Of a stretch of 64,000 nucleotides of DNA, positions 42,691 through 53,674 are shown in pieces; position 1 is the first letter of the stretch, and each line of letters starts with the position of its first letter. The stretch is from Deroplatys truncata. Lineage: Eukaryota; Arthropoda; Insecta; Mantodea; Mantidae. The DNA is taken from NCBI GenBank assembly GCA_030765065.1, contig CM060978.1, positions 60,473,421 to 60,537,420 of the forward strand, read 5' to 3'. The translations under genes and the position numbers were made by a program. The notes beneath the pieces are model-generated. The model was not told the DNA's origin. It made no database searches and was given only the letters and a program-made list of their open reading frames with translations.

Positions 42691-45325
42691 GTATAGCGAT
42701 TATACGGGCCACATTTGGCACAAAAAGGACTCCAGTTCACCGAACTTGGGCGCATGTTTACTCATAAGAATGTAAATTGAGAAAGTTTGAATTATCAATC
42801 CCGCCTGTATTGCACAAAGGGATTCCGCCGCTAAAGAAAATAAAATATTTCTCTTAGAAAGAGGCGCTGTTTATTTTGTTTCCGGCTCGAATTGCTGGAG
42901 CGCTGCACACAGAGATTATAGAATCCTGAGAAAAAAATACACTCACATGAAAAACGTCTTTTTTCGGCTCAGATGTTCTTATTCTAAAGGTTTACACTGC
43001 TGTTGCTGTAGGTCGTCATGCCACATTTTCAGCACCGCTTAACAGCATCTAAAACCTAACTACAACCTTTCAGTGACAATTAATTCTTCTTTCACACAAG
43101 TCGTGTGTAGGACAAAGTTGGATAGGTAGACTTTATTGAACCGTGTGCATAAAATGTAGCATTATCTCTTGTTTCACCTATAGGAAAAGTTCGAAAGAGT
43201 AGCATATACGTCATTTTGTATATGTAAACATTAACCTAATGCTAAGACGTTTGTACTTCCTTCCCTGTCATAGTTTTACTTTCGATAATAATAGAATCTC
43301 CCATTAATCGGGTGCTTCCGGTTACATTCGGTAATTCTCGTCACGCCCATTCACATTTAAAACTTAATGCGACATAATAGAAGGCAGCAAACTTCAACAA
43401 TTAGAAAATCTAGTATCAACATAACCTGTGTATGTAAAACATCTAAAACGACTGAGAATATACAGTCCGTAAATTTGCTGAAGCAATATTCAGTGTTACT
43501 GAATAGATTACAAATCCCTGCAGTGAGAAATAAGAAAGTGTCAGCAGTGCAGGAATTAAAGACCACGACGGAGTGCGTTTTGGGTATAGCAGTCACTGAA
43601 GAAAAGTTATTTAAAAATATAAATAACATGAAAAATAAACTCTTGCGAGTAATGTAGCGTGTATGTGTGAGCATTGTCGCTTCGGACATATTATTGCTTT
43701 GTAGCATGACATTGTTGAGCATAATTAATTCGTTTGGGAGTTTGAATTTCCTTCAGCACGGCATCTCTCCCCACCTCCTAGTCAGGGGTGGAGAGAAGAA
43801 AGAAGGTGAAGGCAAGTAGAGGGACTAGCTTCAGTCTAGTAGCGTGGATCAGTCGTGTGAGTCTCTTCAGGGCGAGGGTTGTGTATGTAGAGTGCGTGGA
43901 TCGTGTGTGTGGAACATCTCCCTCCAATGTCTGTTCTACAAGCTTCTGTGAATGATGTAATGGCACCAAGGCTAATTTATAATAGATCACAGTAAATGTG
44001 AAATGATGTGTATTTTGTTATGAATATCCCACGGCTGCTTTAGAATGTGCAGCTAATATCCAGGTCCTCTCGTTGCCACTGTAGTTACGTCCCCCACTGT
44101 TTATGCCGGGGTAACTAAATTTAATATCTAGTTGCAAAACATTTTGGCCTCACCCCGGTATATAAAAATATTGTGACGTAATGGTATTAACGTCATTGAC
44201 GCCTTAAAAGACGTGATATAGCACAGAATGGCCTCACGAGGGTTACAGGGTGCGGTAGATGGAAGGGAGATAAGCGGGTGACATCATAAGGCTCTAACTT
44301 CTGCTCTCAAACTTTATAATCTTTAATTACCTAATTTAACCTAAACTACATTTCAAAAAGAAAGAAAGAAAGAATTAGACATGTAGTGGATTTGTCTGCG
44401 CGGCTGAGGAGGTCCAGCAGTCCCTCGCGGTTGGCCTAGCGCCTACGTCGAGGTTACAAATTAACATTAAATGAATTTAATGAACTGACCCGCAAGGGGT
44501 CCGGCTAGGCACATAGTGGGTCGAGAGAGAGCTGTCAAAAACTCATATGTTTAAATACCCGATCAAAATGCTGATTAGTGCCTGTTGGTACCTAACATAA
44601 GCGTATGTCAACAGAAATTACTAACTTACCCAAGTGATTTTTTTTCCGTAAAGCGCATGTCAGCAAATCTCTGCTTACTTCAACATCCGGGAAATGACTA
44701 GCAAGAAATCTAAAGACAATTTCCTGTAGTTACTTAAACCAAGTTTCTCCTGAATATTTCGAACTGTAAATAAAATTACACCGTCACAATATATTCATCT
44801 CCGTGGTCTAATGGTTTTAGAATCCTGACGTGAGTGCATTCCAGTATTCCTACTGCAGTGTGGAAGTAGAACTTATGCTGCCATTTAGTCTTAGCTGTTT
44901 TGATTTCGTCAATACTTGAAGGAAATTTAATACTTACATACTTACATCAGCTTTTCATGTGATTTTTCTTGTCACAAATACTGTTGTTCTGGTGGACTCC
45001 TATTTCTTCCCCAGTATCATTCTGAAAGCCAGGATCTGCCAGATACCTAAAAAATCCTGATTTTTTGTTCAGAATTTATCGCTCTTCCTCGTCTTTCGTC
45101 TTTGTTTCCAACAAAACAGTCAGTGAACTATTCCACATTCTGTTTACAGAATCTCAAAGCTGTTTTTTTTTATTTAAACGTCTCTCTGGCCCGAACTAGA
45201 AGAAATGCATCAATTCTACTTTATTATGACATTTGTTAAACAAGCGAAGTCTGGGGAAAGGCATGCTATGATTCTTCTTAGTATTAACTAGGAAACAAAC
45301 ACTTTGCGTATGTTTTATGCATGAT
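42691..45325. other. longest stretch free of recognised repeats
   Basis: About 2.6 kb with no H, LTR-C/D or SINE match, apart from a weak tRNA-like CTCCGTGGTCTAATGGTT at about 44801-44820. A possible LTR start (TGTGACGTAATGGTATTAAC, 44174) has no partner here. The stretch 44390-44520 is GC-rich and unassigned. One small open frame is listed separately. Confidence 0.4.
43367..43657 (+). CDS. hypothetical 96-residue open frame
   Basis: MRHNRRQQTSTIRKSSINIT at the start; Lys/Asn-rich with LLNRLQIPAVRNKKVSAVQE and EEKLFKNINNMKNKLLRVM near the end. The last part faintly resembles the third helix of Myb/SANT-like domains of transposon-associated proteins (a ...INNMKxKL-type pattern), but this is a guess. 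The opposite strand is also open for 121 codons, which argues for low stop density by chance. No promoter, splice sites or relatives are visible in the window. Confidence 0.25.
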   Translation: MRHNRRQQTSTIRKSSINITCVCKTSKTTENIQSVNLLKQYSVLLNRLQIPAVRNKKVSAVQELKTTTECVLGIAVTEEKLFKNINNMKNKLLRVM

Positions 45326-45745
45326 AACCAGCGAGGTGGCGCCGAGGTAATGTGTGCGACTCGCATTCGGGAGGACCCGGGTTCGATTCCTGGCGACCAC
45401 TCACTCTGGCCATGGGTCTTAGCTTGGTTTTTACCCGGTAGGCAAAGCGAATTCTAGGGTGGTGTTGTCTACCACGGATCTCCTCTCTCCCTAATTTTCT
45501 CTATTTCGTCTCTCTCTTTCACGTTTGAGCTGACTCCGGGCCTGTGTGTCAGTCGGCGGTGGACAGATGGCGCAGGGGGCTTGCGCTTTGGAACTCCTTC
45601 TCGGCCCCGTCACATTGCAGCCGTTCGAGCCTCCACTGCTGGATTCCACTGAAGAAAGCCATGCTAAGGAATTTTATGTCAAAGAAACCCATCTCTCTCC
45701 GCCTGGGAACTACAGGCTAGTATAGTACCCCTAGAATACGGATAC
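45326..45745 (+). mobile_element. tRNA-derived SINE, well preserved head
   Basis: GCGAGGTGGCGCCGAGGTAA (A-box region), then GACTCGCATTCGGGAGGAC and the B box GGGTTCGATTCCTGG, then a SINE body. It is a second head type, distinct from the CGAGCGGGATGGCTCAGG type. The 3' end is approximate. Confidence 0.75.
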
Positions 45746-45799
45746 GACGAGCTCAATGCTGTGCTGGTATGTTGACATGACCGCTTTCGTAGGAATAGT

Positions 45800-45960
45800 T
45801 AGTCGAAGTTATATAAGCAATAATGGGTAGAGAAAATCATGTGAATGTGACTTTCTGGATGCAGGCAGCTGTCTCGACAACTCGTGAAACCTCGATATCG
45901 ACATTTTGGGTAAAACTCAATACTTCCTCTGCTTCCTATGGTAGGTACCAGAGGGGAAGG
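45800..45960. mobile_element. H terminal fragments
   Basis: GGGTAGAGAAAATCATGTGA (plus, 3' end) followed by CTCGATATCGACATTTTGGG to GGTAGGTACCAGAGGGGAAG (reverse 5' end). Confidence 0.6.
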
Positions 45961-46272
45961 AAAAAAAAAGAACAATAATGGATAGGCAAGCCAAGTGAAT
46001 ACAATACATTATATTTTTGACATGAAAATTTTGAGTTGAAGGCAATTAATGATGTATTTGTGCACTGCAAATGGGCATTACCTGGTGGAAGATTAAATAT
46101 AGTGCAAAATAAGATTACAAAGAACAAGTGCACAAACAATAATAATACAACTAACAATAAAGAATAATATTAATAAAACGGTTGTATCAACGAAGCATAT
46201 TATTATACCTACCAGTTTATAGCTTTGTAACATAATAGCTAAAAGATTTGAAATCATTAATTACTTTAATAT
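45961..46272. other. unassigned AT-rich sequence
   Basis: Nothing recognised. Confidence 0.4.
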
Positions 46273-46419
46273 TGTGACGCAGCGGATATGGCCAATGTTT
46301 ATCAGGAGGTCGGCGCCGAGCGGTCGGAGTAAGCAGGATAATGGCCCCTTGCCAGCGTAAATACCGGGCGTGCTATCGGAAGATAACTAGAATTTTCTGT
46401 AAGTTTTATCACGAAATAG

Positions 46420-46442
46420 TTCCAGAACGTTCGAGAACCTTC
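46420..46442 (+). promoter_or_regulatory. heat-shock element, five alternating units
   Basis: TTC, GAA, TTC, GAA, TTC at 46420, 46425, 46430, 46435 and 46440, each separated by exactly two bases. This is the alternating pentamer array bound by trimers of heat-shock factor. A further GAA-GA-TTC pair lies at 46447-46454. Confidence 0.85.
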
Positions 46443-46461
46443 TGTGGAAGATTCCACTGCC

Positions 46462-46468
46462 TATATAA
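46462..46468 (+). promoter_or_regulatory. TATA box of LTR-E copy 1
   Basis: TATATAA, 20 bp after the heat-shock element and about 30 bp before the GC-rich leader; conserved at 51377-51383 in copy 2. Confidence 0.75.
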
Positions 46469-46829
46469 GCGAGCGCTCTCGCGGGTAGAGAGGCAGTCGC
46501 GAGTTGAAAACGAGTCGAGTGCGACAGAGCGGATTAAGTGCGAATCGAGGCGAGCCGATTGTGAGTTTAGCGAGCGAGCGAGCTGGTAACGGTTTCTATG
46601 ATGTGAAGTGAGTGCTACCGCGGTCTGACGTAAAGAGGCTGCGTAACGAAGTAAGTGAAGTGTCGAAAAATTGAACTACTTCACCTTAGTGAACTGACAT
46701 TGGTGAAGTGAACTATTTATTTTTCCAAATTACTCAGTATACCCAATAAGTTCACCACTAGTATTCACAAGATCATAAAATATCAAATTTACAGCTAAGT
46801 AACCATTATAATTAATTATCCAATATGTA

Positions 46830-47265
46830 TTCTGCTCAGATATTTCCTAAATTTCCTCACGGACTGACTGTTACAGGCAATTCATCCCATTCTTCATTGC
46901 TTCTATTAACAAAGGAAAACTTTCCTTCGTCGGTTCTGTGCCCTCTTCCATTAATTTTAAACAGATTAGTAATAAGCCGGGTTCTCAACATTTTACTAAT
47001 GCCCACCCATACACTTAAACCAGTATAAGCTTTAAATAATGCACATAACCTATGCCTCTTTCGCTGAAATTTTAAAGGCTCCTATTTAATCTCTTCCCCT
47101 TTTGTAGTCCCAAAATATTTACAGCTATTATGAGTTTTATTTTACTTCTCTGTATCTTTTCTAACGAATTGATTAACTGTATATGGATCCCAACATAATA
47201 TTTTATATTCCATAACTGGTCGCACTAAACGCTTGTAGACAATTTCCCGGGACTTTGAGATTCCG
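46830..47265 (-). pseudogene. LINE reverse transcriptase C-terminal fragment
   Basis: On the minus strand near 47255-47175 the frame reads EIVYKRLVRPVMEYKILCWD and PYTVNQ, the segment after the catalytic core of non-LTR reverse transcriptases (RP-x-EY-x-x-x-x-WDPY). Further broken frame follows (KYFG, LKLMEEGTEPTKESF). Catalytic motifs are absent. Confidence 0.6.
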
Positions 47266-47269
47266 TTTC

Positions 47270-47905
47270 TCAGTATCTCATTAAAAAACGCACGAGGCGT
47301 GATTTTAAAGCAAGCACCGTTTTAACATTTTGCCGTTGCAGTCGCGACCACTTCCTCCGTTCATTAGGAAGCCAGACGTAGCTGTGAGCGATCGTCAATT
47401 TGAGTTTCCCTGTTGTTAGAACGTTTCGAAATGTTCAAAACACCTAACGACCCGCCTAGAGTGAAGTCAATCAGTGATTCGTTCTTTGAGTGCGAGAAAT
47501 GTTAGGCCAGCAAACATTTATCGCCAATTGTGTGAGGTTTATGGGGAAACAATGAGTGACAACGTCCGGCCACACACAGCCAAACAAACTCAATATCTGA
47601 TCGCATCATTTGGTTGGAGGCAACTCGCCCACCCTCCCTACCTCTGGGTTTGCACCAAGCGATTTTTATCTCTTTCTTCATTTGAATAAATTCCTTGGTG
47701 GAAAACATTTCAACGACGATGATGTCGTGAAACAAGAAGTGCAGACTTGGCTTTCATTGCAGGCGGCATCATTTTTTGACGAAGTCATACAAAAACTGGT
47801 TTCCAGTTACGACGAGTGCCTGAATAACGGCGGTGACTTTGTGGAGAAGTAGTGTAAGGTGTAGGGTAATGAGTGATAATAAAGTATTTGGACAATAATG
47901 TTCTG
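47270..47905 (+). mobile_element. mariner deletion derivative, copy 1
   Basis: The reading starts at ATG 47431 (MFKTPNDPPRVKS), has stops, then jumps from the N-terminal part (GLWGNNE) straight to the C-terminal part (LIASFGWRQLAHPPYL, FLHLNKFLGGKHFND, SLQAASFFDEVIQKLV, NNGGDFVEK, stop at 47850). The catalytic middle of the transposase is missing. The copy at 56968-58330 has the same junction, so this deleted form was itself mobilised. The terminal inverted repeats could not be placed securely. Confidence 0.8.
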
Positions 47906-48872
47906 TTATTTTTACTTTCTCTACTACGTATAGTAAGTGGAAGTATTGTATTCCACCCAAACATTCGATACCGAGATTTCGCAGGAAATATATGTTTTGA
48001 GGCCCTCTAAATAGTTTTTCAAAAAGGGTCCTGTGTGTGTGTCTTTGAACAGCATAAGTTAAAACCGAAAAGTCAGATAAATACCAAACGGGGTATTTAG
48101 GTTTAGTACACAAAGATTTTCAAGAAAACCCCCTACTCCAAACTACCCTTTACATGGAACATTTTTAGAAAGTTTTGATTTTATATAAAATGACTCCTAT
48201 GATTTTGATTAAAATACAATATATTAGAGATATGTACATGACAAAATGCATATCTTGAATTTTCTGGGAATAGCCTATGAAGTCTACTTCAGTTGGAAGA
48301 AGTTTTGTATAAGCTTATACAACTGTTAAACATTAAATGATAGGGAGAAACGTACTACACAAAAAATGTAGATCTCTTCAAAACCACAATTTACTTTAAA
48401 TAAGTTTTTTTGTGGAATAAGCCATTTTTGAGATATACGTTATTAAATGTTCGAAATTTTATTAGTGTTGTATCAATCCACTCAAGAAATAATTTATCCA
48501 AAACATTATTTTATTTCTAATATTCCATAAATTATTATTCAATATTTTTCACTTAATTTAAATATAGATATTACGTTAAAATTCATGACATGGTCATTCT
48601 TTTAAGCCCTTTCAGCATTCAGTTGCTTCTCGCGATCTGGAAACAGTAAGGAATTTTAAGGCCAGCGTATAGTGTCCAGTTCTTAAACGTGTGACTGTAG
48701 CTGTTCCCTTTGAATTTGTAACGAAATGTGTAATGTACTTATTTCTGCAAAGGTTTATTTGAATTAAAATGTAAATAGAAAAATAAACTTTAGTAAAAAT
48801 AGTTTTTATACCCACTAATAGATGAGAGAGGGTAAAAAGTCATGTGAATGTATCACATCACATTTTTTAAAA
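47906..48872 (+). mobile_element. H-B repeat, complete, with an inner insertion
   Basis: ACTTTCTCTACTACGTATAG at 47914 to AAAAAGTCATGTGAATGTAT and CACATCACATTTTTT. About 48450-48600 holds extra AT-rich DNA not found in other copies. Confidence 0.8.
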
Positions 48873-49061
48873 AATAGCCGGTACTTGCTTTAAACCACAC
48901 CTCGTACTGTTTTTCACGCTTTCCTAGATGCAGAACCTGATCGTCCCATCCAGCGTTACTTCCAAAGTTAACTCCAAAGTATTTGCAGCTGTTTACTTGC
49001 GGAATTTCTTCGCCACCGATGTGAAAGTTATGAAGGATTTCTTCCTTAGATCTGCTAAATA
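48873..49061 (-). pseudogene. LINE reverse transcriptase fragment, downstream part
   Basis: Minus-strand FSRSKEEILHNFHIGGEEIP and VNSCKYFGVNFGSNAGWDDQ match the region after the reverse transcriptase core (the K-x-Y-L/F-G-V-x-F motif). It was split by the mariner at 49062; the upstream part is at 50327. Confidence 0.72.
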
Positions 49062-50326
49062 CGAGGGTCACTACTTATATTTTGAGCCTTGGCAACCCTG
49101 AATGTTGTAGGTGCCATCCTACGTTTCCAATGAAAAGTTTGACATTTTTTTTACCATAATCTACTTCAAACATTTTGTCAATAGAGCGTCATTTGTTTTG
49201 TTTACACTAACTTGAAAATTGTGTGTCAACAAAAACATGGAATTAACTCGTGAAAATGTTCGTGCAATGATTTATTATATATTTTGACGTGGATTATCAA
49301 GACAAGAGTGCATTGATTAACTAACTTCCACATTTAACGACAAAGCTCCATCCTTTGCCACTGTGAAACGCTGGTATAACGAATTTAATCGTGGCCGCCA
49401 TTCGCTCAATGATGAAGTTCGTGAAGGTCGTCCAAAATCGGTTGTTGTGCCATAAAACGTTGATGCGGTGCAAAAGCTAGTAATGAAAGATCGTCATGCG
49501 GCATACTGTGAGACTGAGGCAACCCTAGGCATTAGTTCCACCAGCAGATATAAAATATTGCATGATTATTTAGCCGTGTAAAAGGTTTGCTCTCGTTGGA
49601 TTCCACATAATTTGTCGCAATCTCAAAAAGATGCTCGTGTCGATTGGTGTATAAAAATTCTCAAGAAATACAATGGCGGTGCCTCAAAAGACGTATATAA
49701 GATTGTAATAGGCGACGAATCATGGTTCTATGCGTATAGGCCGGAACGTAAACAGCAGTCGACTGTATGGGTGTTTCAAGATGAAGCAAATCCAACAAAA
49801 GTTGTTTGAAATCGAAGCACTTCGAAGTAAATGGTCGCCTGCTTTTTCAGCGAAACTGGCCATGTGGCAACAGTGCCTTTAGAGGAACGTAAAACGGTCA
49901 ATGCCGAATGGTACACAACCATTTGTTTGCCAAAAGTCTTTGGGAAGTAAGGAAAATCAACCAGAACCGTAGGATCGTTCTTTATCAAGACAATGCGAGC
50001 GCATACACATCTCGTCTAACAACATTTGAAGGCTCCAAAAGTGGAATTGATGGGTCATTCGCCATACAGTCCTGATTTGGCACCCAATAACTTCTTTTTG
50101 TTCCCGAACATCAAGAATAAATAACATGGACAACGATTTTCGTTGGCAGAAACCATGTGTTGGAGGTGTCTCAAGAAGACTGGAATAAATGCTTGACAAG
50201 GGGTTCAAACGGATGCAAAAGTGTATTGATCATAAAGGAGAATATTTTGAAAAACAATAAAGCAGTTTTCAATCAGAAATTGCTTTGTTTTAATTATTAG
50301 GGTCAAAATATAAATAGTGTCCCTCG
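49062..50326 (+). mobile_element. mariner transposon, complete ends
   Basis: 1265 bp. Both ends, read inward, begin TACGAGGG[T/A]CACTA[C/T]TTATA, and TA flanks each side (49060-49061 and 50327-50328). Inserted in a LINE reverse transcriptase frame on the opposite strand. Confidence 0.93.
49237..50260 (+). pseudogene. mariner transposase, inactivated
   Basis: Would have cut and pasted the element in the nucleus. Start MELTRENVRAMI, helix-turn-helix region (ATVKRWYNEFNRGRHSLNDE, EGRPKS), ISSTSRYKILHDYL, LSQSQKDARVDWC, the first catalytic D in VIGDESWFYAY, STVWVFQDEANPTKVV, then the second D in YQDNAS, and a degraded SPDLAP-like segment encoded at about 50060-50100. Stops occur from codon 17 on (near 49285), at 49453, 49579 and 49807, with later frameshifts. 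Near 345 codons in the intact state. No longer functional. Confidence 0.9.
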
Positions 50327-50560
50327 TATAATGGTGTTTACTTTTCCTAGCATTAACTGTCGCGTTGTATCTAGATAGAAAATTGCAGCTACAGAGCATG
50401 GAAGCGTGATTAAAGACCGCACCTACATAAAACAACACTGAACGTGTGCCAACACGAGCAGCAAATCTTGGGCAGCCCACAGCGCTGGATGTATACGTAT
50501 GAAATTGGGGAGGCCTAAGAGAAATACAAAAACAGTTTCGCTCAAGAAGAAAATTTGTAG
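50327..50560 (-). pseudogene. LINE reverse transcriptase fragment, upstream part
   Basis: Minus-strand FLSRYNATVNARKSK resembles the N-x-x-VN-x-x-K-(S/T)-K motif just before the K-x-F/L-x-F segment found beyond the mariner. The extent beyond about 50390 is uncertain. Confidence 0.5.
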
Positions 50561-51055
50561 TGCATGTCATATCTGAGTTAGGAACGTCGTGTGGTGAAGA
50601 TAATAAAAAGAAGGCGACATTCCAAGCGGTTTTCGGCGAAGTGAGGAAAGAAGTTTTTCCAATATTGTATGACAGCTGTGGGTACCATATAGCTACCTGC
50701 CTGCCTGGCGTATTACATACAGCTCCTGCACCAGGCCACTAACGACGTTCAGGGGTGTGACTACGCACTCGAACAGAAACGTAGATGGGAGAAACGTAGC
50801 TAGATTTAGGCAAATGCATCAAGGAGCGGCAGATGATTACACCAGTTAACATTTTCTGAGTCAGAAGAGACAAAGCAATGGAAGTGGAGAGAGAGAGACT
50901 TGTAGACTAGTCCCAAAACAGTATACTTACAGTGAATACAGTTTACCAGAGCTTTATTAAACAAAATGAAAACAAATAAATCAAGTATATACCTAGGTTA
51001 TTTGAATTAGTTACATAAGTTATTTTTAATACGTACCAGTATGTAACAGGAAGCA
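50561..51055. other. unassigned sequence
   Basis: A 60-codon frame at 50560 shows no known motif; otherwise nothing recognised. Confidence 0.35.
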
Positions 51056-51173
51056 TTTTAATTCATTCAAAAAATAAAGTCGATATTTCCGGGAATACAT
51101 ATTTTGAAGACCCTAATAAAACATTTTAACTGTCTCTACTACTTGTCTAGTGTTTATTAACACTATAGCATAA
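51056..51173 (+). mobile_element. H repeat fragment
   Basis: AAAGTCGATATTTCCGGGAA and ATACATATTTTGAAGACC only. Confidence 0.5.
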
Positions 51174-51700
51174 TGTGAAGGAGCGGCTACGGCTCAACGT
51201 TATCAGGAGATTGGCGCCAAGCAGTCGGAGATAAACAAAGATAAGTGCACTCTCAGCCGGTATAAACACCAAACGCGCATCGGCAGATAACTAAAACCTT
51301 TTGGAAGTTTCTTTCCCCCGTCTCCAGAATGTATGTCCAGATAGTTCTAGAATGTACTGTCGAAGATTCTATCGGATATATAAGCAAGCGTTCAGCGCCA
51401 GTGAGAAACGTAGCGAGTGCATTTCTGGAGCGACGAAAAGTGCCGTTCACCGAGCGAGTTCATTATGATTACTGTGACGAATAGTGAGTGCTGTCTTCGT
51501 GAGACATTGTAGAACTGTTGGGTTGGATTCGCCAGTGAGTGAACCGTCCGGAAGAATAGGCTATGTCACGCAGGAAGTGAAACGACAGGTAAATTGAATG
51601 TTCACATTAGTGAAATGACAGTATGAACTAAGCGAAGTACCAGTGAAAGTTGAACCAGATCAAAACATGACAGCGAGAACTGAGAGAAATGACAGTTAAA
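51174..51700 (+). mobile_element. LTR-E copy 2
   Basis: TGTGAAGGAGCGGCTACGG start, diverged match to 46273-46715. The heat-shock element is partly decayed (TTC at 51345, GAA at 51350, third unit changed to TAC; GAA and TTC at 51362 and 51367), but TATATAA at 51377-51383 is intact. Confidence 0.6.
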
Positions 51701-51716
51701 AAACTGGAAAAAGTCA

Positions 51717-52160
51717 CAATAGTATTGGATTCCACCAACAAATTCGTTACCGACATTTCACCTCAAATACACATTTTGAGAGTCCCCGAATTAAAACAAA
51801 ATCGTAAAAAGGTTTGTGTCTGGACATAACTCAGAAACTAAAACTCCTTAGTTGCTATTTTTATTTTCTCGTGGTCATGCAAAGAGAACCGAATCCGAAA
51901 GCCATCACATAGCGACCCGTTCTTTAAATATTTGAATATTGCTTTAGCCTATTACATTCTCATTGCGCATACAACAAAATGTCTACCAATACCATTTTCT
52001 GCAAAGCTTTATCTTGATTAACAAGAAGTAGTTAGAAGAAGCTTTTGTAAGAGTAGTTTGTAGAAGAACGGGCATATAAGGTCATGTGAATGTAACCTAT
52101 CAGAATTTTTCTCGTGGTCATGCAAAGAATATAGAACTTCAAACACATCACATAGATTCA
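51717..52160 (+). mobile_element. H repeat with a T-run duplication
   Basis: Runs from TTGGATTCCACCAACAAATT to CAGAATTTTT (52108) and then restarts at CTCGTGGTCATGCAAAG, already seen at 51869, repeating the tail join seen at 32421. Confidence 0.7.
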
Positions 52161-52194
52161 TGTTTTAAAGTTCGGATATGATACATGATATGAT

Positions 52195-52861
52195 ACATCC
52201 ACGTGAGTGTACAAACTATTGCTACTAAAACATTTTTGATGACTATTACGTTTTAATCCAAATAAACCTTTGCAGAAATGGCTACATTACACATTTTGTT
52301 ATAGATATAAAGAGAACAATAATCAAATGTTTAAACTGGACGCTATATGCTGGCCTTAAAGCTGCATGCTGTTTCCTTGCAATCGCGAGAAGCAACTGAA
52401 TGCTGCTGGACTTTAAAGAATGACCAAGAAATTAACAATTCCAATCATTAACAGCGGGTACCTTAGCAACGGCTTAAGCCGCAAAAAGAAAACTTATTTG
52501 AAACAAATAAATTGTATGTTTTATTTGTCATGTAAATATCTTTAATGTATGGTATTTTAATCAAAATTGTTTGTGTCGTTTTTCAGACAATAAATTTTTT
52601 TTTGAAAAATGTTCCAGGAAAGGGTAGCTCGGGTGGGGTATTTTATTGAAATGTTCGTGTCGCATACTTGGAAGATACTGGACCATGTTTGGCACCAATC
52701 CGACTTTTCGTTTTTCTCACACACAGACATGTTTTCAAAAGTGTTTCTTTTGGATTTAGGGGCCTCGAAATATATATTTACGGTGAAATCTCAGTATTTA
52801 ATTTTTGAGTGGAATGCAATACTTCCCCTACCTGTTATGTATGTGCTAGGGAAAGTAAAAA
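52195..52861 (-). mobile_element. H-B repeat, nearly complete
   Basis: Reverse copy; 52410-52430 (GACTTTAAAGAATGACCAAG) is the intact form of the gypsy target. Ends GTGCTAGGGAAAGTAAAAA. Confidence 0.8.
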
Positions 52862-53030
52862 TCTGACAATCGCTTTACCGTACTGTATCCTTATACCTAT
52901 AACTAAATGTGTAAAAGTTTATTTTTAATTAACAAAAAGATAAAGGAATAAACCTTTATAAGAATAGTTTGTAGAAGAGCAAGTAACAAAAGGCATATGA
53001 ATGCAACACATGATGTTCACAAAAAGTTGT
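52862..53030 (+). mobile_element. H repeat, 3' end fragment
   Basis: TCTGACAATCGCTTTACCG to GGCATATGAATGCAACACAT. Confidence 0.6.
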
Positions 53031-53145
53031 GTGTGTGTGTGAACGAACAACATAAACCCCTGATGGGATCCACTCGAAGGCGGGACCTAACTGAGCAGTC
53101 TCGCGCAACGACGCCAAGGAAGAAACCTTTATACAACCCACTTCT

Positions 53146-53670
53146 ACCGAGCGGGATGGCTCAGGCAGTGACCTCTATACTCCACATTCGGGGGGTCGTG
53201 GCTTCGATTCCCGTGGCCGACTTCCTGACCTTTTCGGGTGTTCCCCCATGTCTCTAGGAGAATGCTGGAAAGGATCATTAAGGCATCGGAATTTCCTGTC
53301 CCTCCATTTCACTTCCATTCTCATTTCACTTCACTTACATCCGCTTGGTCTCTTTCAGGGTTATACGTGTCGGCGAAAGGTCTCGGTGTGTGAATGGCAG
53401 GGGAAAAGGATGCTCTGTGGAAAGCTTCGTCCTCCGGGTTACGGGCCCCCAGGGATGGTAAACCCACAGGAGTAGGCCGGTAACACCAGTGCCCTTCCGG
53501 GGAATTTAAATCCTTAAGTGGTAGGAACCCTGCTTGTCGTGCCTCTTGTTCCGGTCGCCCTCTGTCTCCACTCACCTCCCTCTCTGAAGAGATAGAGGTA
53601 CAAAAGGTCTATGTAGGTCGACGTGCTAAGTCCCCTCCGCGTTGAATCCTAATACTAAGCGCCCAGCTAA
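53146..53670 (+). mobile_element. tRNA-derived SINE
   Basis: CCGAGCGGGATGGCTCAGGC head, B box GGCTTCGATTCCCG, a body with AATGCTGGAAAGGATCATTA and TTTCAGGGTTATACGTGTC, and the tail CCACAGGAGTAG. The end after about 53475 is uncertain. Confidence 0.7.
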
Positions 53671-53674
53671 CCCC

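Larger units (their letters stand above)
46273..46715 (+). mobile_element. LTR-E copy 1, heat-shock-like promoter repeat
   Basis: Starts TGTGACGCAGCGG and matches 51174-51700 over several hundred bases. It carries a perfect multi-unit heat-shock element 20 bp upstream of a TATA box, then a GC-rich, GAG/GCGAGC-rich leader like that of hsp70 transcripts. It could be an LTR with a stress-driven promoter, or a mobile copy of a host heat-shock promoter. The right end is not defined and no target duplication was found. Confidence 0.65.

Noticed and set aside
43357-43722. 121-codon minus-strand frame opposite the 43367 frame
   Set aside because: Hydrophobic, no motif; only one strand could be coding and neither is proven.
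44174-44600. LTR starting TGTGACGTAATGGTATTAAC
   Set aside because: Plausible start, but no second copy, target duplication or end was found. It shares ATTGTGACGTAATGGT with the gypsy gag/protease junction, which looks like coincidence.
44801-44870. Possible tRNA gene (CTCCGTGGTCTAATGGTT)
   Set aside because: The B-box region is poor and no cloverleaf can be closed; probably an old tRNA-derived remnant.
45326-45400. Functional tRNA gene
   Set aside because: Good A- and B-box-like sequences, but a SINE body follows and the acceptor stem does not close.
46341-46589. 82-codon frame over LTR-E
   Set aside because: It overlaps the promoter and leader signals and is not kept in the second copy.
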